12,703 nt of DNA, taken from NCBI GenBank assembly GCA_964481005.1, contig CAYZRY010000017.1:1-12703 (forward strand), given 5' to 3'. Numbering within the stretch: the stretch's first letter is position 1; each line of letters opens with the position of its first letter. The position numbers were made by a program, and so were the translations under genes. The notes under the pieces were generated by a model that worked only from the letters and a program-made list of their open reading frames with translations, did not search any database and had not been told where the DNA came from. The stretch is from CAYZRY01 sp964481005. GTDB taxonomy: Bacteria; Bacillota_I; Bacilli_A; RF39; UBA660. Positions 7,075 through 12,703 of the stretch are shown here, one piece after another.

Positions 7075-7328
7075 TGGATATTTTAACTTTTATAATTTAT
7101 ATGTTGATAGTAGTTCTACTGGTTGTTTTTATTGCAATATGTATCAAACTATTTGCGACAATTGATAAGACTAATGCTTTGCTTGATGATTTGCAAGATA
7201 AGTTAGATCAGGTTGATCCTAGCATTAGAATCATCAGTAATGTCAGTAGTGCCCTAATTTCTTTTAGAGAAAGTGCATCATATTCGTTAATCAAGGTAGC
7301 ATCACATATCGGATTTAGGAAAAAATAG
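7074..7328 (+). CDS. Small single-pass membrane protein, DUF948-like
   Basis: This 84-residue protein has one N-terminal membrane helix (about 5-27) followed by a short polar, heptad-like stretch TNALLDDLQDKLDQVD (33-48) and a basic end (FRKK). This plan, one N-terminal helix followed by a cytosolic coiled coil, matches the DUF948 family in outline, but at 84 residues it is short, so homology is not certain. The start overlaps the preceding stop by one base (TAATG), which suggests translational coupling. The next gene begins two bases after its stop. Confidence 0.6.
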   Translation: MDILTFIIYMLIVVLLVVFIAICIKLFATIDKTNALLDDLQDKLDQVDPSIRIISNVSSALISFRESASYSLIKVASHIGFRKK

Positions 7329-7330
7329 TC

Positions 7331-7891
7331 ATGGAATACCTACTTAAAACTGTTATTATGATAGTTGTTTCTGGGCTATTCTTTCTCCCGTACTTTTGGA
7401 AAGCTGGTATACCACTTTGGGTAAGTTTTGTGCCATTTTATAATACATATATTTTCTTTAAGATGCTCGAATTACCAGTTTTTTTACTAGTTTTTTTGAT
7501 ATTGCTTAGTGGTTTTCCAAAAACACTGTCTACTATAAGTATGCTGATCATGTTCATTATTATTTTGGTAGTCTATGCTAAAATAGGGACTGTTTTTGGA
7601 CAGTCTAGTTTCGTCGGAATAATAGCTATATTCTTTCCGTTTTTATTAATATATATATTGTGGTCTGGACATTATGAGGGCAGTTATGTTTACGGGGGAA
7701 ATAAGGATAAATTCGATAGTGTTATTCCGCCTAAACAGCCAGTTCCAAATCAAGTACCAAATAGCGCCATGCCAGTAGCGCAAAGCTCAAACGTTAGTAG
7801 TGAGCAAATGGCTTTTTGTCCACAGTGTGGTAGTAAAGTCGAAGCTGATTTTAAAATGTGCATGCGCTGTGGCTATCAAAGACCTGTGTAA
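7331..7891 (+). CDS. Membrane protein with DUF5684-like region and C-terminal zinc ribbon
   Basis: This is a 186-residue protein. The first about 115 residues hold four hydrophobic segments. The stretch FWKAGIPLWVSFVPFYNTY (22-40) closely follows the DUF5684 pattern (AGxPxWxxxIPxYNxY). A proline- and glutamine-rich linker (about 133-158) leads to a zinc ribbon: CPQC at 163-166 and CMRC at 177-180, four cysteines spaced as in small zinc-ribbon domains. The ribbon is probably on the cytosolic side and may mediate protein contacts; that is inference. AGGAAA at 7317-7322 within the end of the previous gene is the likely RBS. Last gene of the five-gene operon, closed by the hairpin that follows. 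Confidence 0.7.
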   Translation: MEYLLKTVIMIVVSGLFFLPYFWKAGIPLWVSFVPFYNTYIFFKMLELPVFLLVFLILLSGFPKTLSTISMLIMFIIILVVYAKIGTVFGQSSFVGIIAIFFPFLLIYILWSGHYEGSYVYGGNKDKFDSVIPPKQPVPNQVPNSAMPVAQSSNVSSEQMAFCPQCGSKVEADFKMCMRCGYQRPV

Positions 7892-7900
7892 AGTGCAAGT

Positions 7901-7927
7901 AAAGAACTGTAAAGTTCTTTTTTAATT
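7901..7927 (+). terminator. Intrinsic terminator of the five-gene operon
   Basis: AAAGAACT (7901-7908) pairs perfectly with AGTTCTTT (7913-7920) around the loop GTAA, followed by TTTAATT. It ends 13 bases before the extended -10 element of mgtE. Confidence 0.8.
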
Positions 7928-7939
7928 GACATAAAACTT

Positions 7940-7948
7940 TGCTATACT
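7940..7948 (+). promoter_or_regulatory. Extended -10 promoter for mgtE
   Basis: TGCTATACT is an extended -10 element. A consensus TTGACA stands at 7926-7931, but only 11 bases separate it from TATACT, too few for a classical SigA pair, so the extended -10 probably carries the promoter. Initiation near 7955 would leave almost no leader before the RBS and no room for an M-box. Confidence 0.55.
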
Positions 7949-7970
7949 TAAGGTAAGAAGGGGAATGATT

Positions 7971-9302
7971 ATGCGTAAGATAGAGAACCTTATAGAAAAA
8001 AAAGAATATCTAGAGGCGCGTGATTGGCTACTGACTAAGTATCCACATGATATTGCCGTGCATTTAGAGTATTTGGATTTACCAGATGTGCTCAAGATGT
8101 TTAGACTTTTTCCCAAAGATGTAGCAGCCGAAGTTTTTTCGGAGTTTTCAGTCTATTATCAAAAGAAGTTGATTGATAAATTCAATGAACGTGAAATAAA
8201 TGAAATAGTGACAATGATGTATTCAGATGACTTTAAATCTTTACTTGAAGAGATGCCATCGAATATGGTTACAAAGATTCTTGCTGACTGCGAGCCTAAA
8301 ATGCGTAGTAAAGTAAATGAACTCTTAAGATATCCATCACAGTCGGCTGGTTCGATTATGGGTATAGAGTTTGTCGAACTAGACAAAGGTTACAGCGTTC
8401 GAAGAGCTATCGATAAGATAAGAAGAGAATCAGCGAAAATAGAATCGATTGACAACAGTTATGTCATCGATGAAAAAAGACGTTTAATCGGAGTTATATC
8501 TATTAGACAGTTAGTTATGGCTGATCCTGATAGTTTAATCGAAGAAGTCATGAATGAGCGAGTAATTAGTGTAAACACTTTAGATGACCAGGAAAAGGCT
8601 GCTAAAACGATTCAGAAGTATGACTTTACTGCTTTACCGGTTGTCGATAAGGAAGAGCGTTTAGTCGGTATTATTACGGTCGATGACCTAGTTGATATTC
8701 TCGAAGCCGAGGCAACCGAAGATATCCATAAAATGGCGGCCGTTAGTCCAACTGATTTACCATACATGGAAATGAATGCTTGGCAAATCTTCATGAAACG
8801 TATCCCATGGTTATTAGTCCTGATGATAACAGCTATCTTCACAGGACTTATCATCGAGAACTTCGAAGGGGAACTGATCAAAGTCGTCGCTTTGACAGCC
8901 TTTATCCCAATGCTGATGAACACCGGTGGTAACGCTGGTAATCAGTCGTCAGTAACAATCATCAGAGCTCTATCACTGGGCGAGATAAAAAAAGGTGATT
9001 TAAAAAATGTTTTCGGTAAAGAACTACTAGTCGGAATTCTAAGTGGAACAGTTCTATTTGCCGCAGCTATGATAAGACTGATGGTCTTTGATGTAACAGA
9101 TCTAAACATTGCCCTTGTTGTATCGATAACACTATTTATCGTCGTCATCGTTGCTAAAATTATCGGTTCAACGCTGCCAATCTTTGCCAAAAAGGTCGGT
9201 GCTGACCCAGCCGTCATGGCTAGTCCCTTTATTACTACTATTGTCGATGCCCTAGCTTTGTTTATCTACTTTAAGATAGCTATTCAAATGTTAGGTTTAT
9301 AA
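7971..9302 (+). CDS. mgtE: Magnesium transporter/channel MgtE
   Basis: The 443 residues have the standard MgtE plan and length. An acidic N-terminal superhelical domain covers about 1-130. It is followed by a CBS pair (about 131-255, with SYVIDEKRRLIGVISIRQL and TALPVVDKEERLVGIITVDD), then a linker helix and five membrane helices from about 278. The pore signature MNTGGNAGNQSS is at 316-327, and DPAVMASPFITTIVDAL at 412-428 holds D426, equivalent to the pore aspartate. Family knowledge: a Mg2+-gated homodimeric channel that closes when cytosolic Mg2+ binds the N and CBS domains. I start it at 7971 because AAGGGG at 7958-7963 is seven bases upstream; the ATG at 7965 is only one base from it. 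Two small membrane-protein genes follow before the next terminator. Confidence 0.96.
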   Translation: MRKIENLIEKKEYLEARDWLLTKYPHDIAVHLEYLDLPDVLKMFRLFPKDVAAEVFSEFSVYYQKKLIDKFNEREINEIVTMMYSDDFKSLLEEMPSNMVTKILADCEPKMRSKVNELLRYPSQSAGSIMGIEFVELDKGYSVRRAIDKIRRESAKIESIDNSYVIDEKRRLIGVISIRQLVMADPDSLIEEVMNERVISVNTLDDQEKAAKTIQKYDFTALPVVDKEERLVGIITVDDLVDILEAEATEDIHKMAAVSPTDLPYMEMNAWQIFMKRIPWLLVLMITAIFTGLIIENFEGELIKVVALTAFIPMLMNTGGNAGNQSSVTIIRALSLGEIKKGDLKNVFGKELLVGILSGTVLFAAAMIRLMVFDVTDLNIALVVSITLFIVVIVAKIIGSTLPIFAKKVGADPAVMASPFITTIVDALALFIYFKIAIQMLGL

Positions 9303-9329
9303 TAATTAACTCATATGAAAGGAGGAAAT

Positions 9330-9800
9330 ATGAAATACGAAGAAAGGTACCAAAGTGTCAAGGAATTCTTAACTGATCATCCCGATGCTGCTATCCAAAT
9401 TGACGTTCCAACCAAGAGCAGTGATGAACGCATAGTCACCTTAATTGATGGTGATAGTAGGGAAGAGATAAGTTTTGAAAAGAAAGCTTTTGACAACAAT
9501 TACTTATTTGAAATTTTAAAACACTTCGGCGCAAAACACGGATACATCACCAACAAGACACTAGTTAACAAAGACAAATACTTTATTGAACTAGTCGCAG
9601 GTAATTCACAGATTTATTTGAACAACTTTAACGAGAGCCTAATCAATAAAATTAGATTCTATGTCAATAATCAAAATCGTATCTTAAGCGGAAAACTAGC
9701 TAGAGCCTACAAAGAAGGAGCTTTCATTTCAGTTAGCGTACTCTTTGTCATCTCACTACTTTCAATCGTCCTTGTTTCCATGTTGGTCTTAGCACTGTAG
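9330..9800 (+). CDS. Unknown protein with a C-terminal membrane anchor, in the mgtE operon
   Basis: I do not recognise this 156-residue protein. It has a soluble, mixed alpha/beta-looking N-terminal part (1-130) with patches such as ERIVTLIDGDSREEISFE (33-50) and YFIELVAGNSQIYLNNF (84-100), and a single hydrophobic segment at about 133-156 that forms the very C-terminus. There is no signal peptide, so it is probably tail-anchored with the body in the cytosol. The start is at 9330, four bases after AAAGGAGG (9318-9325). The ATG at 9315 lies upstream of that RBS and is rejected. It follows mgtE by 27 bases without a terminator and abuts the next gene, so it is probably cotranscribed with mgtE. 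A link to Mg2+ transport is only suggested by position. Confidence 0.7.
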   Translation: MKYEERYQSVKEFLTDHPDAAIQIDVPTKSSDERIVTLIDGDSREEISFEKKAFDNNYLFEILKHFGAKHGYITNKTLVNKDKYFIELVAGNSQIYLNNFNESLINKIRFYVNNQNRILSGKLARAYKEGAFISVSVLFVISLLSIVLVSMLVLAL

Positions 9801-10016
9801 ATGAAAAATGATGAAAAGTCTATAACATTAGACAAATTACAGAAACTCCGTAAACTACTGTTTTATTTTTCCTTTGTCATAATTGCCGTAGCTATACTTA
9901 ACTTAATGGGGAAAATAGAAATAATCTATCTACTTATTTTAACTATTATTTATCTATCATTTAAACTATATATAAATAAACTAGATAAGAAACTAGGGAT
10001 CAAGAAAAAGAAATAA
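9801..10016 (+). CDS. Small two-helix membrane protein, unknown
   Basis: This 71-residue protein has two hydrophobic segments (about 19-37 and 39-57) and basic residues at the end (KKLGIKKKK). The ATG follows the previous TAG with no gap, and I see no good AGGAGG before it, so translation probably depends on coupling to the upstream gene. It is last in the mgtE operon and is closed by a terminator that begins at its stop codon. I do not recognise a family. Confidence 0.6.
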   Translation: MKNDEKSITLDKLQKLRKLLFYFSFVIIAVAILNLMGKIEIIYLLILTIIYLSFKLYINKLDKKLGIKKKK

Positions 10017-10036
10017 CTGCTAAAGCAGTTTTTTTC
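10015..10036 (+). terminator. Intrinsic terminator of the mgtE operon
   Basis: AACTGC (10015-10020) pairs with GCAGTT (10025-10030) around TAAA, followed by a run of T bases. Confidence 0.8.
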
Positions 10037-10115
10037 TTGCCATAATTTCCCATATTTATTTAATATTTCTTTGACATTTTTTATATATACTTAAAACATA
10101 GAGAGGAAGTGATAT

Positions 10116-10160
10116 ATGCAGATTTTTCGAAACACACTTACTATGGTTGATAACCTATAA
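10116..10160 (+). CDS. Possible 14-residue small ORF
   Basis: ATG at 10116, with GAGG at 10103-10106 nine bases upstream, opens a frame of 14 residues (MQIFRNTLTMVDNL) ending in TAA. A TTGACA box lies 45 bases before it. It may be a leader or small peptide, the broken start of a lost gene, or chance. I see no homology. Confidence 0.25.
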   Translation: MQIFRNTLTMVDNL

Positions 10161-10244
10161 ATAATCAAATTACAGTATCCTTAAATATATTCCTATTAAC
10201 TTATAATGATTGATAAAGGAGGGATGTAAAAACTAGAGATTTAG

Positions 10245-10250
10245 TATAAT
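10245..10250 (+). promoter_or_regulatory. Likely -10 element for the response regulator/kinase operon
   Basis: TATAAT at 10245-10250 places initiation near 10257, so the upstream in-frame ATG at 10253 cannot be the start. There is no good -35 at 17 bases, which may mean an activator is used, as in many autoregulated two-component operons; that is inference. Confidence 0.4.
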
Positions 10251-10279
10251 AAATGATATTATATATTCAGGTGATTGAT

Positions 10280-10939
10280 ATGTATAAAATATGTTTAGTC
10301 GAAGATGAAATGGATTTGTCCAATGTCATCAAACTATATTTAGAAAAAGAAAATTATGAAGTAGTTCAGGTAACTAGTGGAATCGATGCTATTGGGCAGT
10401 TAGATGCTGGTATTGATTTATGGATACTAGATATCATGCTTGCTGATGAAGTTAGTGGCTATGATGTCATTAAAGCTATCAGAGAAAAAGATGAGAGTGT
10501 ACCTGTTATATTTACTTCAGCTAGAGATAAAGATATAGATAAAATTATCGGTTTAGAACTGGGTAGTGATGACTATTTATCAAAACCATTCTCGACCAAG
10601 GAGTTAGTGCTCCGTGTTAACAGAATCATTCAGCGAATATACAGATCCAAAGAAGAAAAAATAATTGCATACTCTGATTACCAGATTTATCCTGATAAAA
10701 GGATGGTCAAAGAAAAAGAATCGGAGATTAAACTGACGACTCTCGAACTTGATCTACTATTAATACTTCTTACGAATATTGGTAAAACTTATAGTCGTGA
10801 TGAACTATTAGATCTAGTCTGGGGAGAAAACTACTATGGTAGTGATAGAGCGACCGATGATTTAATCCGTAGACTTAGAAAGAAAATGCCTAAGCTAAAT
10901 ATTAATACCGTATATGGGTATGGGTATCGCTTATCATGA
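10280..10939 (+). CDS. OmpR/PhoB-family response regulator
   Basis: This is a 219-residue two-component regulator. The receiver domain (about 1-115) has the acidic pair E8-D9, the phospho-acceptor D51 in WILDIML, S80 followed by A81 at the switch position, and K102 in SKPFS. The winged-helix DNA-binding domain (about 125-219) has LTTLELDLLLILLTNIGKTYSRDELLDLVWG in family order and ends with TVYGYGYRLS, a standard OmpR-type terminus. I start it at 10280 because AGGTGAT at 10269-10275 is five bases upstream and the protein then begins MYKICLVEDE, the usual receiver start. Its TGA overlaps the kinase ATG as ATGA. It should be phosphorylated by that kinase and bind DNA as a dimer; the targets are unknown. 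Confidence 0.95.
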   Translation: MYKICLVEDEMDLSNVIKLYLEKENYEVVQVTSGIDAIGQLDAGIDLWILDIMLADEVSGYDVIKAIREKDESVPVIFTSARDKDIDKIIGLELGSDDYLSKPFSTKELVLRVNRIIQRIYRSKEEKIIAYSDYQIYPDKRMVKEKESEIKLTTLELDLLLILLTNIGKTYSRDELLDLVWGENYYGSDRATDDLIRRLRKKMPKLNINTVYGYGYRLS

Positions 10940-12207
10940 TCAAAGCAAGTAATCGTTTAGCTGAACAGCTAATTACCTTAATTGTCATTGCCTTTGCAGT
11001 TATTCTAGTAGTCATTGGTATAGTTGTACCAAGATTTACTTCCCCGATATATGATGACACCATATATCACAATCTCGAACAATCCTTGCGGGTTGCTCAC
11101 TACGACATCGAAGAAAATAAGATAGTAAGTGAAATAGCTTACGTCTATATCATCAAAGAAAAAATATATCAAAGTGATAATTTAGCTCAGGTTATAGATA
11201 TCAGTAAATTACCTGAGATAATTGAAAAGATAGATAAAGAGTATGGAAAATTCAACTTGGGCGGAGACAGTTATTACTACTTTACTATCAAAGATAACGA
11301 TATGTTTAGAATAGCTATTACTAACGACAGATATATAAACCAAACAAAAAAAGAAATCTTCTTAACTACTATTCCTATTATATTAATAACTTACTCTGTT
11401 GTATCATTAGTTATCTTTGCTTGGTCGAACCGTTTAGTTAAGTCGATAGAGACACTAAAACAAAAAGTCGATCGGATCGATGATAACAGTTATGATCATA
11501 AGCTTAAAATCAAAGATGACAATGAGCTTAGAACATTAGAAAACGCTATTGAAGATATGCGTGTGTCTCTAAAAGATCAGGAGGAGCTGCGCAATCAAAT
11601 GTACCAAAACATATCACATGACTTTAAAACTCCACTGGCTGTTATAAAATCCTATGTCGAAGCAGTCGAAGATGGAGTAGAAACAAAAGAAACAGCCTTC
11701 AAAGTAATTTTGCAACAAACTAAGAAATTAGATACCAAAGTAAAATCCCTTTTATATTTGAATAAACTTGATTACTTGAGAGGGTCTAAAGAAATTATCA
11801 CAAAGATAAAAATTAAAAATATTATCGATCAATCCGTAGAAAAATTTAAATACGAACGAAAGGATGTTAAATTTATCATAAATGTCGATAAGAATGCCGA
11901 AGTAATCGGCACTATCGATATATGGGAAACAGTAATAGATAACATCTTAAATAACTTTCTGCGCTATGCAGATAAAGAAATTAAAATAACAGCTAGAAAT
12001 AACAAAATAACACTTTATAATGATGGTCCTAACATCGATTTAAACTTTATTGAAAGTATGTTTGTCCCGTTTAGAAAAGGGGTGAAAGGAGAGTTTGGAT
12101 TAGGACTATCGATAGTCAAAAAGACACTTAATTTAATCGGATTTGATATAGAGGTGAAGAATCATCCTAAGAAGGGGATATCGTTCATCATTGGGAAAGA
12201 AAAGTAG
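10936..12207 (+). CDS. Membrane sensor histidine kinase
   Basis: The protein has 423 residues. A membrane helix (about 11-32) is followed by an extracellular region of about 105 residues (35-140), a second helix (about 143-164), a HAMP-like linker (about 165-215) and the HisKA domain with NISHDFKTPL, phospho-acceptor H228. The ATPase domain has the N box DNILNNFLRYA (335-345), the G1-type YNDGPN (361-366), FVPFRKG (376-382) and the G2 box GEFGLGLSIVKK (385-396), so it looks fully active. The sensor region is not recognised and is rich in Tyr and acidic residues. It is translated with the response regulator through a 4-bp ATGA overlap and forms a complete pair with it. A strong terminator starts at its stop codon. 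Confidence 0.95.
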   Translation: MIKASNRLAEQLITLIVIAFAVILVVIGIVVPRFTSPIYDDTIYHNLEQSLRVAHYDIEENKIVSEIAYVYIIKEKIYQSDNLAQVIDISKLPEIIEKIDKEYGKFNLGGDSYYYFTIKDNDMFRIAITNDRYINQTKKEIFLTTIPIILITYSVVSLVIFAWSNRLVKSIETLKQKVDRIDDNSYDHKLKIKDDNELRTLENAIEDMRVSLKDQEELRNQMYQNISHDFKTPLAVIKSYVEAVEDGVETKETAFKVILQQTKKLDTKVKSLLYLNKLDYLRGSKEIITKIKIKNIIDQSVEKFKYERKDVKFIINVDKNAEVIGTIDIWETVIDNILNNFLRYADKEIKITARNNKITLYNDGPNIDLNFIESMFVPFRKGVKGEFGLGLSIVKKTLNLIGFDIEVKNHPKKGISFIIGKEK

Positions 12208-12231
12208 ATACGGACGGTATCTACTTTTTAA
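12201..12231 (+). terminator. Intrinsic terminator of the two-component operon
   Basis: AAAGTAGATAC (12201-12211) pairs perfectly with GTATCTACTTT (12217-12227) around a 5-base loop, followed by more T. The kinase stop codon lies inside the 5' arm. Confidence 0.88.
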
Positions 12232-12238
12232 TTAAAAT

Positions 12239-12265
12239 AAAAAACACGAAGCATCCGTGTTTTTC
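12239..12265. terminator. Two-way terminator, mainly for tRNA-Met on the minus strand
   Basis: AAAAACACG (12240-12248) pairs with CGTGTTTTT (12256-12264) around a 7-base loop. On the minus strand it lies a few bases after the tRNA 3' end and carries a T-run. On the plus strand it backs up the kinase terminator. Confidence 0.8.
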
Positions 12266-12271
12266 CAATTT

Positions 12272-12348
12272 TGGTAGCGACGGAGGGGATCGAACCCCCG
12301 ACCTTCCGGGTATGAACCGGACGCTCTAGCCAGCTGAGCTACATCGCC
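12272..12348 (-). tRNA. tRNA-Met(CAT), elongator type
   Basis: A 77-nt cloverleaf on the minus strand with encoded CCA. The acceptor arm GGCGATG pairs with CGTCGCT (two G-T pairs), followed by A and CCA. The D arm is GCTC-AGCTGGCTA-GAGC. The anticodon stem TCCGG/CCGGA closes TTCATAC with anticodon CAT. The T arm is GGGGG-TTCGATC-CCCTC. The sequence closely follows the Bacillus elongator tRNA-Met as I remember it. The first acceptor bases pair, unlike initiator tRNA, and it does not resemble tRNA-Ile2(CAT). Confidence 0.93.
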
Positions 12349-12367
12349 ATTTGTAAGAAGCAAATAC

Positions 12368-12396
12368 ATTGTATCAAATTTATCTTTATTTTCCAA
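12368..12396 (-). promoter_or_regulatory. Promoter for tRNA-Met
   Basis: On the minus strand, TTGGAA (12391-12396) and TACAAT (12368-12373) are 17 bases apart, with TGA before the -10 (extended -10). The start would be about 13 bases before the tRNA. Confidence 0.7.
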
Positions 12397-12422
12397 GTAT
12401 TTTTTAAATAATTTTATCAATA

Positions 12423-12451
12423 TTGATTAAAAAAAACACTTATGGTATCAT
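12423..12451 (+). promoter_or_regulatory. Promoter for tRNA-Thr
   Basis: TTGATT (12423-12428) and TATCAT (12446-12451) are 17 bases apart, with TGG before the -10. Initiation would fall within a few bases of the tRNA 5' end. Confidence 0.65.
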
Positions 12452-12460
12452 ACCATTAGC

Positions 12461-12534
12461 GCCGAATTAGTTAAGTGGTATAACGGAGCCATGGTAAGGC
12501 TCAATCGAAAGTTCGATTCTCTCATTCGGCACCA
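12461..12534 (+). tRNA. tRNA-Thr(GGT)
   Basis: A 74-nt cloverleaf with encoded CCA. The acceptor arm GCCGAAT pairs perfectly with ATTCGGC, with discriminator A. The D arm is GTTA-AGTGGTA-TAAC. The anticodon stem GAGCC/GGCTC closes ATGGTAA with anticodon GGT, reading ACC/ACU. The T arm is GAAAG-TTCGATT-CTCTC, with one A-C mismatch in the middle of the T stem (A51-C63), which would be worth rechecking in the read data. Confidence 0.9.
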
Positions 12535-12577
12535 TTAAAGTTTTACTCGAACTTTTGAGCTTCGAGAATAATAAATT

Positions 12578-12601
12578 ACTAACAGAAATGTTAGTTTTTT
12601 G
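12578..12601 (+). terminator. Intrinsic terminator after tRNA-Thr
   Basis: ACTAACA (12578-12584) pairs with TGTTAGT (12589-12595) around a GAAA tetraloop and is followed by T6. A second small hairpin, CTCGAA/TTCGAG, lies just before it at 12546-12566. Confidence 0.85.
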
Positions 12602-12628
12602 TTGTTTGATAAATGGAGACGATGAGTT

Positions 12629-12685
12629 ATGACAACGGAAAATAAAGTACATGATATAAGTGAAAAACTAAAAAGAATGATTTAA
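12629..12685 (+). CDS. Possible 18-residue small ORF
   Basis: ATG at 12629, with GGAG at 12615-12618 ten bases upstream, opens a polar 18-residue frame (MTTENKVHDISEKLKRMI) ending in TAA. The stop directly abuts another ATG, as in coupled genes. It could be a leader peptide or a genuine small protein. It could also be the start of a longer protein broken by a frameshift. Confidence 0.3.
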   Translation: MTTENKVHDISEKLKRMI

Positions 12686-12703
12686 ATGATATGTAGGTTT
12701 GCA
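12686..12703 (+). CDS. First codons of a gene running off the right edge (possibly glutamyl-tRNA synthetase)
   Basis: The frame ATG ATA TGT AGG TTT GCA (MICRFA) is open to the window edge and directly follows the previous TAA. Glutamyl-tRNA synthetases begin with a short strand and then RFAPSPTG, so RFA at residues 4-6 fits GltX. Six residues are far too few to be confident, and the RBS is weak (AAAGA). Confidence 0.2.

Larger units (their letters stand above)
10037..10279 (+). other. Gene-poor stretch upstream of the two-component operon, with promoter and RBS debris
   Basis: No convincing gene lies here. Signals seen: TTGACA at 10071-10076 followed by TATACT at 10086-10091 (spacing only 9); a 14-codon ORF behind a good RBS (10116-10160); TATAAT at 10202-10207; a near-perfect Shine-Dalgarno AAAGGAGGG at 10215-10223 abutting ATGTAA with no usable start at normal distance; and TATAAT at 10245-10250. 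The last is the best candidate -10 for the response regulator. I see no clear terminator or riboswitch fold. Confidence 0.45.

Noticed and set aside
7926..7948. TTGACA...TATACT as a classical promoter for mgtE
   Set aside because: The spacer is only 11 bases. The similar pair at 10071-10091 has 9 bases, so the spacing is not consistent enough to propose a special sigma factor.
7880..7970. M-box or other Mg2+ riboswitch before mgtE
   Set aside because: Only the operon terminator hairpin and an extended -10 are found, and there is no space for a riboswitch fold.
8159..9217. Three frames on the minus strand opposite mgtE
   Set aside because: They are antisense shadows of a well-supported MgtE gene, with serine- and isoleucine-rich translations and no RBS.
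10937..10939. Possible use of TGA as Trp (code 4)
   Set aside because: All tryptophans are TGG, and TGA ends the response regulator at the normal OmpR-type C-terminus, overlapping the kinase start.
12232..12652. Two minus-strand frames near the tRNA genes
   Set aside because: They read through tRNA-Met, or the complement of tRNA-Thr and terminators.
1..12703. CRISPR arrays, insertion sequences, phage genes or a recent transfer
   Set aside because: I saw no regularly spaced repeats, transposase or integrase motifs, or target-site duplications, and codon use looks uniform across the window.

Overview
The window is low-GC bacterial DNA, roughly one third G+C by eye. It uses the standard code: Trp is TGG and the response regulator ends in TGA, so it is not a code-4 mycoplasma. 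A glmS ribozyme, a Bacillus-like elongator tRNA-Met, a Bacillota-type TtcA, strong AGGAG ribosome binding sites and SigA-type promoters all point to Bacillota. The secreted protein with an ALRPVI tail resembles proteins I associate with uncultured gut lineages near Bacilli/Mollicutes. That placement is inference; no taxonomic marker here settles it. No mobile element, phage gene or CRISPR array is visible.

Layout. 1-960: the last codons of an upstream gene (possibly an RlmD/TrmA-type RNA methyltransferase), a pirin, and a terminator. 986-2010: tRNA-Glu(CTC) with its own promoter, a hairpin, then ttcA, which seems to depend on the tRNA promoter; a two-way terminator separates it from glmS. 2010-4030: glmS on the minus strand, with a nearly complete view of its control region: a TTGTAG-17-TATACT promoter and a compact but recognisable self-cleaving glmS ribozyme. 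4081-7927: a divergent five-gene operon coding only for membrane or exported proteins: a secreted DUF6273-like protein, a tail-anchored dead relative of cofactor-independent phosphoglycerate mutase, an HdeD/DUF308-like membrane protein, a small DUF948-like protein, and a DUF5684-like membrane protein ending in a zinc ribbon. 7940-10036: mgtE (Mg2+ channel/transporter) with two small membrane proteins of unknown function. 10037-10279: a gene-poor stretch with promoter- and RBS-like signals. 10280-12231: an OmpR-type response regulator and its histidine kinase, overlapping by 4 bp. 12239-12600: divergently transcribed tRNA-Met(CAT) and tRNA-Thr(GGT), each with a promoter and a terminator. 12629-12703: an 18-codon ORF and the first six codons of another gene.

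The most striking item is the 516-residue protein at 4936-6486. It follows the cofactor-independent phosphoglycerate mutase (GpmI) sequence over almost its whole length, yet the catalytic serine and the metal and substrate ligands I could align are replaced, and a transmembrane tail has been added. With its four membrane neighbours it looks like an undescribed envelope module built around a pseudoenzyme. Its function cannot be read from the sequence.
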